DNA of 64,000 bases from G963677445 sp963678275 (GTDB taxonomy: Bacteria > Bacteroidota > Ignavibacteria > Ignavibacteriales > Melioribacteraceae): positions 2,170,001-2,234,000 of the forward strand of contig OY782765.1 of NCBI GenBank assembly GCA_963678275.1, in the 5' to 3' direction. Below are positions 28,681-36,790 of this stretch, piece after piece (position 1 is the stretch's first letter; each line of letters opens with the position of its first letter). A program made the translations under genes and the position numbers. Below the pieces are notes generated by a model. It ran no database searches, was not told the DNA's origin, and saw nothing but the letters and a program-made list of their open reading frames with translations.

Positions 28681-30048
28681 TTATTTCATCATCTTTTTTA
28701 TCCATTCGGATGTATATGTAATAATCTCATCATTAAAGTGAGTCGCGTAATATTCCCTGATCTTTCCGGTCGCGTAAAGTTCGGCGTCCTTTTTCATTGT
28801 GCCTACCTTAAGAAACGCGTGATCTGTTTCCTTCATCAAATAAAATTCAGCTTTTCCGGGGTGATAGTGATTAACCACTTCGGCAATATTCTGGTGTTCC
28901 TTAGGACTTAAAGCCTGGAGATCGGCTTCACCGAATATTGAAAGCACATAAGCATCTGTTTCGCTCCAGAGTTTATAAAGCTCAAGGTCGCAGATCGACT
29001 GCCAGTAAGTATAGTGTCTGTCGTAGATGCTTTCATTTCCATCATACTGGAAATCGCGCTCAAGTAATTTTTTATAGGTCGTGTCTTTATCCGCCAGCTC
29101 TTTGGGATGTTTTCTTAATACGTAGTGTTCATAGAGAAGTTTATGATAGACCCGCATCTCCCTGTCCGCCTCAATCCAGTCAATGCCCATAAGAGGATTT
29201 TGAATTCTTACCATATCAATAAGATATTCATACCATGATTTTAATCCCGTTCCATAAACAATCACTCCCCTCGGTGAATAATTTGCCGCGACATAAGGGG
29301 CGTTTATACCTCCCATTGAATGACCGAATATGAAAATATTATCTTTATCAACAAAATCATAAGAGGCGAGTTTTTCGAATCCTCTCCCAAAAACTTCATT
29401 TTCGGTATTTATATCCATATCGAAACAATCAATAGTATTATAACAGTCACCCATACCCGGTTTTTCAATCCTGAATACAACAAATCCTTCCTTCACCCAT
29501 CCGTCAATAAGTTTTTTATATGGATGGACTGCCCCCATTCCATCATAAGAAGCGCAGGTATATCCCGGAATAAAAAGAACCGCGGGCAAATTTTCTCCTT
29601 GCGGCTTAAGTGTAATGGTTCTCAGGTAACCCTGCTGAAAAGAGGCTGTGTCATATATAACCTCGGCAAATTCACTTGTTTCGAATGGTTTTGGTAGAAT
29701 TGTGCCTTCAAGTTCAAGCTCCCCTCCATCGCGGTATATCTTCAAATTAAGCTCATCACCCTGCCAGCATTCGGCGGCAAATGCCCTAACCTGTGCGAAA
29801 TCACTTATCTTTTCACCGTTCAGTTCAATGAGTATATCTCCCTCTTTCAGACCCAGATTCTCCGCTGTCGTACCTTCAACAGTTCTTGTAATATTTAATC
29901 CATGATCGTATGGGTAGTTGAGAGAATCGATCATCTTTTCGCTGACGGGCGTTCCGGCAAAACCGAGTCTTCCCCTTCTCCTGACATCCTGTGAAAAAAC
30001 CGTAGAGATAAATAATAGTGATAAAAAAATGATTAATAACTTTTTCAT
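28681..30048 (-). CDS. Secreted PDZ domain-alpha/beta hydrolase
   Basis: A 455-residue exported protein: signal peptide ending VFSQ (residue 20), PDZ domain at about 45-115 (TTAENLGLKEGDILIELNGEKI), and an alpha/beta hydrolase domain from about 140 with a nucleophile elbow GHSMGG (S244). Late candidates for the acid and base are D373 region (GEADLQA) and the DHAF motif near the C-terminus. It likely hydrolyses an ester or peptide in the periplasm. Fusion of an N-terminal PDZ to a hydrolase is known in this phylum group, but the substrate is unknown. GGGAG precedes the ATG. Confidence 0.85.
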   Translation of the reverse strand: MKKLLIIFLSLLFISTVFSQDVRRRGRLGFAGTPVSEKMIDSLNYPYDHGLNITRTVEGTTAENLGLKEGDILIELNGEKISDFAQVRAFAAECWQGDELNLKIYRDGGELELEGTILPKPFETSEFAEVIYDTASFQQGYLRTITLKPQGENLPAVLFIPGYTCASYDGMGAVHPYKKLIDGWVKEGFVVFRIEKPGMGDCYNTIDCFDMDINTENEVFGRGFEKLASYDFVDKDNIFIFGHSMGGINAPYVAANYSPRGVIVYGTGLKSWYEYLIDMVRIQNPLMGIDWIEADREMRVYHKLLYEHYVLRKHPKELADKDTTYKKLLERDFQYDGNESIYDRHYTYWQSICDLELYKLWSETDAYVLSIFGEADLQALSPKEHQNIAEVVNHYHPGKAEFYLMKETDHAFLKVGTMKKDAELYATGKIREYYATHFNDEIITYTSEWIKKMMK

Positions 30049-30230
30049 AAAATCTCCCTGAATAAATTTTGTAATTCAATTTTGAATCAGTACAAATATA
30101 CTATCAATAAAAATAATATTCTCTTTTTTATCCTTTAATTTATTACTCAAAATGAGAGCGAATTTTAATTTTAAAATATTCTTGGTGTACAGGAAAATAA
30201 ACCAGACGGGTAAAAACAGGAGAAGGAGGA

Positions 30231-30279
30231 GGAATTAGGAATTGGGAATTAGGAATTAGGAATTAGGAATTAGGAATTT
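30231..30279. repeat. Minisatellite: seven copies of a 7-bp unit (GGAATTA)
   Basis: Seven successive heptamers GGAATTA (second copy GGAATTG, last GGAATTT) fill 49 bp. Number of copies may vary between cells. Confidence 0.9.
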
Positions 30280-30716
30280 ACCCATTCCGGATATTTTGAA
30301 CAACAGAAAAAAAAAAATTCTGCCTTGGAATATGATATACATTTCTAAGAGCATTTTACATCCAGTTAGTCCAAATTATCCCCGCAATACTGCTCTGAGT
30401 TTTTTACGTTCATCAGCAATAACAGCTTTTAGAATGAGCTAAATAAAGTTTAATATTGCTGGCGCTTATTTCTGCTGCAAAGGTTAAAAATGCAGATCAG
30501 TTTTTTAAGTCTTTTGTGGGATTTTGTGCTTTGGTGATATTGTGGCGTTTTTCCACCTGAATCAGTGTAATTCGAAAAATCCGCGGTAGTCTTTATCTTT
30601 TTAATTGTTAATTATTAATTATTCATTGTTAATTGAAATCCTGCCATTTCGAGTATAATTAAACTTTTTACAGACTGCTCTCACTATGATTTTTTTATTA
30701 AATAACTATAACATTA

Positions 30717-30748
30717 TTGCCGTGTAATTCAATAAATTCTTATCTTGG
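30717..30748 (+). promoter_or_regulatory. Probable Bacteroidota-type promoter of the phosphoesterase gene
   Basis: TTG at 30717-30719 and TATCTTGG at 30741-30748, separated by 21 bp, resemble the Bacteroidota -33 (TTTG) and -7 (TAnnTTTG) elements; one base differs in the -7 box. It ends 27 bp before the start codon. Confidence 0.4.
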
Positions 30749-30775
30749 ATTTGAAATTACAAATTCAGGGGAAAT

Positions 30776-32254
30776 ATGCAGAACCGGAGAGAATTTATGA
30801 AAACGGCGGCGCTCGCTGCCGGAGTGACACTTTTACCAATAAACGCTTCTTTTTCCTCCACACCTGAAGGTGAATTTGAAGGAATAAAACCGGTAAGAAT
30901 TTCAGGCGCGGTCCATTCCGGTCCTAAAGGTATTGGCGGTGTGGCAGTTTCCGACGGCCTGTCGGTTGTTTATACCGATAAAAATGGTGAGTTTAATTTT
31001 ATCAGCGACGGAATAAGAAGATTCGTTTTCATCTCTCTTCCATCCGGGTATACTATTCCGGTAACTGAAAAAGGCACAGCTTTATTTTATCGGGAAATTA
31101 TTCCTGACAATGGTGAATTCACCGCTGATTTTCAGCTTCAGCCAAATACTGAAGATGACACAAAACATACATTTCTCGCTCTTGCCGATCCCCAGACTCT
31201 CGATGAAGAGGATATGGAGAGGTTCCATAAAGAAACAATACCGGACATTAAATCGCACATGAAAGGTGCCGGGAAAAACCTGTTTGGAGTTTCCTGCGGA
31301 GATATAATGTTTAACAATCTTGAATTTTACCCTGATTATGAGAAAGGAGTCAAAAATACCGGAATTCCGTTTTTCCAGGTATTGGGCAATCACGATTGTG
31401 AAGTCCTCACTAAAACAGATGAAGAATCGGTAAAAACCTTTCAGGATCATTTCGGACCCGCCTATTATTCATTCAACAGGGGTAAAGTACATTATGTTGT
31501 GCTTGATGATATATTCTGGTTTGGGAAATATATCGGTTATCTTTCCAAAACACAGTTGGACTGGCTGAAAGCTGATCTGAAAAAATTGCAGAAAGGAAGT
31601 CCTGTGGTGATTTTCATACATATTCCGGTGATGTCAACCATACATGAAAGGCTGGGAGGCAAACGTCCCGATGATAGTGTTGTGATAACCAACCGGGAAT
31701 TGCTTTATAAAATTCTTGAACCATTTAAATCCTTTTTTATCTGCGGACATACTCACGAAATTGAATACCTCAAGGATGGCAATTCTGAAATACATATATG
31801 CGGCGCCGTTTGCGGAGCATGGTGGACCGGGGATATTTGCTGGGATGGAGCGCCAAATGGTTATATGGTCTACGAAGTTGATGGAACAGATTTAAAATGG
31901 TATTATAAAGCCACCGGTCAGCTAAAAGAACACCAGATTCGCCTCTACAAACCAGGTTCTGATCCTGAGAATAAAGAGGCGCTGATAGCGAATGTTTGGA
32001 ACGCCGATGAAGAATGGCAGGTTTATTGGTATGAGGATGGAAATAAAAAGGGGGAAATGGAGAAAAAACCTGGTCTCGATCCACTGGCAGTTGAACTTTA
32101 CGACGGGAAAGATAAACCTGCAAAACATAAATGGGTTAATCCACGGATAACAGGACATTTATTTTACGCGGAACCGGCGAAAAACTCTCGGAAAATTTTG
32201 GTGGAAGCTTTCGACAAGTGGCAAAACCGGTATACTGCCGAACTGGAACTATAA
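30776..32254 (+). CDS. Tat-exported calcineurin-like metallophosphoesterase
   Basis: A 492-residue protein that begins with a twin-arginine signal (NRREFMKTAALAAG), so it is exported folded with its metals. An Ig-like N-terminal domain (residues 35-125) precedes the catalytic domain with metal motifs LADPQ (replacing DxH), GDIMF, LGNHD, HIPV and GHTHEIE. A C-terminal beta domain of about 100 residues follows. This architecture matches the calcineurin-like family with N- and C-terminal accessory domains common in Bacteroidota. It probably hydrolyses a phosphoester outside the cytoplasm. A shorter start at the Met in position 8 would break the Tat motif, so the first ATG is favoured. Confidence 0.9.
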   Translation: MQNRREFMKTAALAAGVTLLPINASFSSTPEGEFEGIKPVRISGAVHSGPKGIGGVAVSDGLSVVYTDKNGEFNFISDGIRRFVFISLPSGYTIPVTEKGTALFYREIIPDNGEFTADFQLQPNTEDDTKHTFLALADPQTLDEEDMERFHKETIPDIKSHMKGAGKNLFGVSCGDIMFNNLEFYPDYEKGVKNTGIPFFQVLGNHDCEVLTKTDEESVKTFQDHFGPAYYSFNRGKVHYVVLDDIFWFGKYIGYLSKTQLDWLKADLKKLQKGSPVVIFIHIPVMSTIHERLGGKRPDDSVVITNRELLYKILEPFKSFFICGHTHEIEYLKDGNSEIHICGAVCGAWWTGDICWDGAPNGYMVYEVDGTDLKWYYKATGQLKEHQIRLYKPGSDPENKEALIANVWNADEEWQVYWYEDGNKKGEMEKKPGLDPLAVELYDGKDKPAKHKWVNPRITGHLFYAEPAKNSRKILVEAFDKWQNRYTAELEL

Positions 32255-33623
32255 TAAGAAATTCCCCAAGCCGGAAGTGGAAAGTGGTTAGTGAAAAGTG
32301 AAAACCATTCTCAAATCTATTAAAGAACCCGATTTCGATGGCGACTTCGATTTGGATTTTTATGGCTAACATATATTCGGTCAATCTTTTTAATCACCCC
32401 ATTCCTGTTCTGAGTTTTTTATGCCGATCATTTGATAATTCCTTAAAACATATCGCCCGTTTGAATAAAGTTAATAAGGTTTAATTTTGCCGGGTGGTTA
32501 CCTCTGCTACTAAGGTTAAAAAATAAAAGAATAAGGTTTCTTTGAGTTTTTTCGTGGGATTTTGTGTTTTTGTGATTTGGAGGCGTTTCTTCAACCTCAA
32601 TCAACGAAATCTGCGTAATCAAAAAATCTGCGGAGTCTTTGTCTTTTTAATTGTTCATTGTTCATTATTAATTATTAATTGCATTTTTGCCATTTTGCAT
32701 AGAATTTAACTCCTTACGGAATAATCTGACCAAGCCAGGGTAAAGAGTAGTTAGTGGAGAGCTAAAACACCTGCCATGATCTTTTCAAAAAACCGATTTC
32801 GATAGCGATTTGGATTTGGATTTCAACCGGGCGTGTTAAATTCTTTAATCACCGTCATCCTGCTCTGTGCTTTTTTTTCAGCGGTCCCTATTATTTTCCG
32901 TTGAAAAAAATTATCCTGTTGAATAAGGTTAATAAGGTTTAGATTGGTCGGGTGGTTACCTATGCTACTAAGGTGAAAAAATAAAGAATAAGGTTTCTTT
33001 GAGTTTTTTCGTGGGATTTTGTGTTTTTGTGATTTGGCGGCGTTTCTTCAACCTCAATCAACGAAATCTGCGTAATCAAAAAATCTGCGGTAGTCTTTGT
33101 CTTTTTAATTGTTCATTGTTCATTATTAATTATTAATTGCATTTTTGCCATTTTGCATAGAATTTAACTCCTTACGGAATAATCTGACCAAGCCAGGGTA
33201 AAGAGTAGTTAGTGGAGAGCTAAAACACCTGCCATGATCTTTTCAAAAAACCGATTTCGATAGCGATTTGGATTTGGATTTCAACCGGGCGTGTTAAATT
33301 CTTTAATCACCGTCATCCTGCTCTGTGCTTTTTTTTCAGCGGTCCCTATTATTTTCCGTTGAAAAAAATTATCCTGTTGAATAAGGTTAATAAGGTTTAG
33401 TTAGGTCGGGTGGTTACCTATGCTACTAAGGTTAAAAATAAAAGAATAAGGTTTTTTTGTAGTTTTTTGCGGGATTTTGTGTTGTTGTGATTTGGCGGCG
33501 TTTCTTCAACCTCAATCAACTAAATCTGTGTAATGAAAAAATCTGCGGTAGTCTTTGTCTTTTTAATTGTTCATTGTTCATTATTAATTATTAATTGCAT
33601 TTTTGCCATTTTGCATAGAATTT
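32255..33623. repeat. Tandem repeat array, period 458 bp, three copies
   Basis: The marker AACTCCTTACGG occurs at 32708, 33166 and 33624, exactly 458 bp apart. The units at 32708-33165 and 33166-33623 are almost identical; the one before (about 32255-32707) is clearly diverged. Each holds TTTGCCATTTTGCATAGAA, an ATTAATTATTAATTGC run, GTGGGATTTTGTG and AATAAGGTTAATAAGG. A further lone relative sits at 60970-61440 and a partial one at 30410-30675, so the same unit exists both dispersed and in tandem. No protein-coding frame is believable. Confidence 0.85.
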
Positions 33624-33904
33624 AACTCCTTACGGAATAATCTTCCTCATACCCGGCTTAATTTTTCTCTGGCGAATGTTTCAAATACGATAACGAATAT
33701 TGTTTCGCCCCCGCAAGGATATCCCATGAGCACGGGTAAGACTCATTTTTATTAGCTCAGGAAATTCAATATTCTGTTATTCAAAGCAAGAATATTATTA
33801 CGATAATGCATAAAAACAAACAGGCAATAAAAGTTTTCAACTATTCGGTTTTCACTCAGGAAAAATTACATTCCTACATTCATAAGGGAGAAAACCCTCA
33901 AAAT
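33624..33904. other. Non-coding stretch between the array and the small-peptide locus
   Basis: About 280 bp without any ORF I believe or any structure I can name. It has several short hairpins and AT-rich runs. Confidence 0.4.
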
Positions 33905-34200
33905 TACAGGTAATTTTTACAGTTTTATTTTATAAATAGCAAGCATTCCGTTGAATCCGAATATCCTGCGAAGAAAATTTGGTCACAAAAACAATGGCAC
34001 GCTAATTGATGAAATATTGATAGTTAAGTTAGAAATGGCAAATACAGGAGATGACAAAATGACTGGCGCGATAATTATAACATTGATGTTTATGATAATT
34101 TTTTCATCGGTAGCGATAAAGTTTTTCTTTGAATCATAAAAGTTTTTTGGTAGCATAGTTTATCCTCCTCCCGGTTCTATTTGAGGGCAATTCTCCCCCC
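33905..34200 (+). repeat. Copy 1 of a duplicated locus for a tiny membrane protein
   Basis: From the GGTAATTTTTACAGT motif (33909) to the CTATTTGAGGGC tail (about 34190) this block matches copy 2 (34447-34742) at a constant offset of 542 bp. Identity is patchy upstream and high from the Shine-Dalgarno on. Conservation of spacing suggests that the leader has a function. Confidence 0.75.
34059..34139 (+). CDS. 26-residue single-helix membrane peptide, copy 1
   Basis: ATG at 34059 follows AGGAG at 34046-34050 with 8 nt of spacing and gives a 26-residue peptide that is one hydrophobic helix (starts MTGAIIITLMFMIIF) with a basic/aromatic end (KFFFES). Copy 2 at 34601 encodes the same peptide except for residue 2; the other six base differences are synonymous, a sign of protein-level selection. 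A longer frame with the ATG at 34035 adds 8 residues but has a weak ribosome site. It resembles small accessory subunits of transporters or oxidases in size only; I do not assign a function. Confidence 0.6.
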   Translation: MTGAIIITLMFMIIFSSVAIKFFFES

Positions 34201-34425
34201 CCTTTTTTCGAATTAAATCATATAAAAATTCTCACATTATCATTTCGGTAAACATCACTATACATGTTTGCGAATATGATGATAATCCAATTTCCGATCA
34301 GATCATAGAAATTTGCTATAAGCCGGAAAGCCAGATTATTCCATTGATTTTTTTCTCCTCTGAATAATCATTAACATTATCCTCCATCCGGCTTTCTTTA
34401 AAAACTTATTACTTTTTTACACTTA

Positions 34426-34463
34426 TGTAAAAATAACTCGCAAATTTACCGGTAATTTTTACA
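34426..34463. promoter_or_regulatory. Inverted repeat upstream of small-peptide copy 2
   Basis: TGTAAAAAT (34426-34434) and ATTTTTACA (34455-34463) form a 9-bp inverted repeat about 140 bp before the ORF. The right arm is conserved in copy 1 (33911-33921) and GAAAAATTAC (33860-33869) could act as left arm there. It may be an operator or part of a leader hairpin. Confidence 0.35.
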
Positions 34464-34742
34464 GTAATATTTTATTATTAGCAAACATTATTTTTAATCT
34501 GCTCCGTTTTCAAAGGAAAATCACTCAGCATATTTATGGCACACAAGTTGAGTTATTATTAGCAGTTAAGTTAGAAATGGCAAATTCAGGAGATGACAAA
34601 ATGGCTGGCGCAATAATAATCACGTTAATGTTCATGATAATTTTTTCATCGGTAGCGATAAAGTTTTTCTTTGAATCATAAAAGTTTTTTGGTGGCATAG
34701 TTTATCCTCCTCCCGGTTCTATTTGAGGGCACTTCTCCCCCC
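34447..34742 (+). repeat. Copy 2 of the duplicated small-membrane-protein locus
   Basis: Matches copy 1 at a constant 542-bp offset. Unlike copy 1 it is followed by a strong terminator (34808-34845). Confidence 0.75.
34601..34681 (+). CDS. 26-residue single-helix membrane peptide, copy 2
   Basis: ATG at 34601, AGGAG 8 nt upstream, 26 residues with Ala in place of Thr at position 2 and otherwise identical to copy 1. Starts MAGAIIITLMFMIIF. The downstream hairpin with a T tract on the same strand supports transcription in this direction. A minus-strand ORF with its own good Shine-Dalgarno covers the same bases (34698 downward) and is the main rival reading. Confidence 0.6.
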   Translation: MAGAIIITLMFMIIFSSVAIKFFFES

Positions 34743-34807
34743 TTCTTTTGAAACTAAAATCACATATAAATTTTCATAATATCATTCCGGGAAACATCAG
34801 AGCAGGA

Positions 34808-34845
34808 ATGTAAAACTGCCACGGGCAGTTTTACATATTTTTTTA
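34808..34845 (+). terminator. Strong terminator after the small-peptide locus
   Basis: A perfect 13-bp stem (ATGTAAAACTGCC / GGCAGTTTTACAT) with a 3-nt loop is followed by ATTTTTTT on the plus strand only. It points to a plus-strand transcript ending here. Confidence 0.88.
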
Positions 34846-34919
34846 ATGAATTCAATTCTATCCTGTCCGCTCCCGGTCGTAATCACGTATGAAAATATTA
34901 TTCGTTTCCCCGAGTCTGA

Positions 34920-36641
34920 TTATTCAAGTAAAAGCAGTTTTCTTGTGATTTTAATTTTTCCATCGGTTAAAGAATAAAAGTATACTCCCGATCCGAGTCC
35001 TTCTGCGCTGAGACTGACCTTATGGTATCCGGTATCATAAAATCCATCTGCCAATGTTTTTACACGCGAACCAAGAATATCAAATAACTCCAAACGAATA
35101 TTACCCTGCCGGGCCAGGTAAAATTCTATAACGGTCTCCGGATTAAATGGATTTGGATAGTTCTGCATGAGTGTCATTGTTTCCGGAATTGTTGTAATTT
35201 CTATTGTGAGATCACCAACCGGTTTGGATGTGCCGTCATAGTCAACCTGGTAAAGCCGGTATCTGTAATTGCCATCTGTCTTGGCAAAGTCGGTGAATGA
35301 ATAGAACGTTTCCATAGTCGTTGTGCCTGGTCCCTCCACAAACCTGATCTTTTTTTCCATACCGTCATTAATTGACCTTGTAAGAGAAAATCCCCGGTTG
35401 TTTATTTCCGTAATGGTTTTCCATTTGAGTTCTATTTTGTTTCCCGTTACTTTCGAGCTGAATCCTTCAAGCTCCACAGGCACCGGAAGAGTAAATAATC
35501 CCCTGCTTCCATATATTTCACCATCCCCCGATGAATAATCGTACCAGGCAACAAAAAGAGAATCGGCGCCCGGGGTTTCATATTTCATAATTCTCCCCCG
35601 GTAGGAATTTTCCGAATTTTCGGAAAGGTTAATCAAATCACTCCAGCTATCTCCGCCATCTTCAGAATACTTGAAATAAATATCGAGGTTATCATAGTTT
35701 GGCGCGGAATGGGTATTATCATGCCATGCAAGGTAGAGCCTGTGAACACCATCTGAAGCCCGGCTGATTTCCATATCCGCGAAACCTGAATTTCCACTGT
35801 TATTTGTAATGTTATGCGCGGCGATCCAACTATCTCCTAAATCGGTCGATTTCATAAAACCGATATCGTCAAAATTAATTCCATATTGATCCTGCGAAAC
35901 AATATATATAGTATTATCCAGTATCTTCATGGTAATTCTGTGTTGTGGCAAAGCGTCATTTGTCAACTGCTGCGCGGTTTCCCAGGTGAGTCCGTTGTTT
36001 GTCGAACGGCTGAAATAAATATCTGAATCGGGATATGAAGGTGATTCCAGCCAGGAGAGATAAACAATTCCCTCATGTTCCTTAATCTGGACCCACCTTG
36101 AGGATTCCGGGGTATTAGAAATATTCTGAAGATCTGTCCAGGTATTTCCCCTATCCGATGACATAATATAAAATATTTCGTAATTGGTATTAATTCTCTC
36201 TTCCCACGCGGCGAAAATATAATCACCCCTTATCGCGAGTTGCGGAGTAATGGAGGTCGGCTGAATTGACAAAACCTGCGCGGAGGACCAGGATAATCCA
36301 TAATCGGTCGATTTCTGAAACCGTATATGGTAATTATTATCCTGAGCATGATAAAAAGTATAAACATTCCCACCCGAAGCGGCAATAACCGGCCAGCCGC
36401 AGTTTGCCGAAGTTGATGATACCGGTCTGTTTGAGGACCATGAGCCCCCCGCGTCAGAAGAGTATTTGAGGAATATTTCACCATTATCCTCCCAGGTAAT
36501 ATAAAAATCGGGACCATCGGCATATACAGCCTCATAGTCCGAGTTGCCCCAGGGTGTATTGGAAAGATTTATATAATTTTCAAAAGACATCTGAGCATTA
36601 ACCGCTGAAAATGTCAAAAGAATAATCAAAAAGACCTTCAT
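34920..36641 (-). CDS. Secreted Asp-box (BNR/sialidase-like) beta-propeller with T9SS sorting domain
   Basis: A 573-residue protein with a signal peptide ending VNAQ (residue 17). At least six Asp-box motifs (SSDAGGSW, STDYGLSW, SSDRGNTW, STNNGLTW, STDLGDSW, SEDGGDSW) mark a six-bladed propeller (residues 25-385) as in exo-sialidases and photosystem assembly factors. No sialidase active-site Arg triad is evident, so a binding role is as likely as catalysis. A beta-sandwich linker (LKWKTITEINNRGFSL) precedes the type A T9SS sorting domain from about residue 490 (NYPNPFNPETVIEF to KLLLLE). The ATG has GAAGGGA upstream. Confidence 0.88.
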   Translation of the reverse strand: MKVFLIILLTFSAVNAQMSFENYINLSNTPWGNSDYEAVYADGPDFYITWEDNGEIFLKYSSDAGGSWSSNRPVSSTSANCGWPVIAASGGNVYTFYHAQDNNYHIRFQKSTDYGLSWSSAQVLSIQPTSITPQLAIRGDYIFAAWEERINTNYEIFYIMSSDRGNTWTDLQNISNTPESSRWVQIKEHEGIVYLSWLESPSYPDSDIYFSRSTNNGLTWETAQQLTNDALPQHRITMKILDNTIYIVSQDQYGINFDDIGFMKSTDLGDSWIAAHNITNNSGNSGFADMEISRASDGVHRLYLAWHDNTHSAPNYDNLDIYFKYSEDGGDSWSDLINLSENSENSYRGRIMKYETPGADSLFVAWYDYSSGDGEIYGSRGLFTLPVPVELEGFSSKVTGNKIELKWKTITEINNRGFSLTRSINDGMEKKIRFVEGPGTTTMETFYSFTDFAKTDGNYRYRLYQVDYDGTSKPVGDLTIEITTIPETMTLMQNYPNPFNPETVIEFYLARQGNIRLELFDILGSRVKTLADGFYDTGYHKVSLSAEGLGSGVYFYSLTDGKIKITRKLLLLE

Positions 36642-36691
36642 AATAATTCCCTTCGCTAAATGTTATCAATATCTTTCCATTTATTTTAACA

Positions 36692-36723
36692 TTGACAATA
36701 TATTAAAAAAAATATTATCTTTG
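36692..36723 (+). promoter_or_regulatory. Probable Bacteroidota-type promoter of the transglutaminase-like operon
   Basis: TTG at 36692-36694 and TATCTTTG at 36716-36723 are 21 bp apart. The -7 box is a full match to TAnnTTTG. It lies 68 bp before the likely start codon at 36791. Confidence 0.5.
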
Positions 36724-36790
36724 GATAAATAAAGGGAATTTTAATTAATGATGGAGGGTGACCCCCTGTATTATTTCGGGAGATACTAAA

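Larger units (their letters stand above)
30049..30775. other. Repeat-containing intergenic region
   Basis: Gap of 727 bp without a gene. It contains a 7-bp minisatellite (30231-30279) and, from about 30410 to 30675, a diverged copy of the dispersed element found again at 32445-33640 and 60970-61440 (TGTGGGATTTTGTG, AATCCGCGGTAGTC and a run of ATTAATTATTCATTG). The end carries a probable promoter for the phosphoesterase. Confidence 0.65.

Noticed and set aside
33640..33900. Possible riboswitch upstream of the small-peptide locus
   Set aside because: I saw several small stems but no match to a known riboswitch core, so no claim is made.
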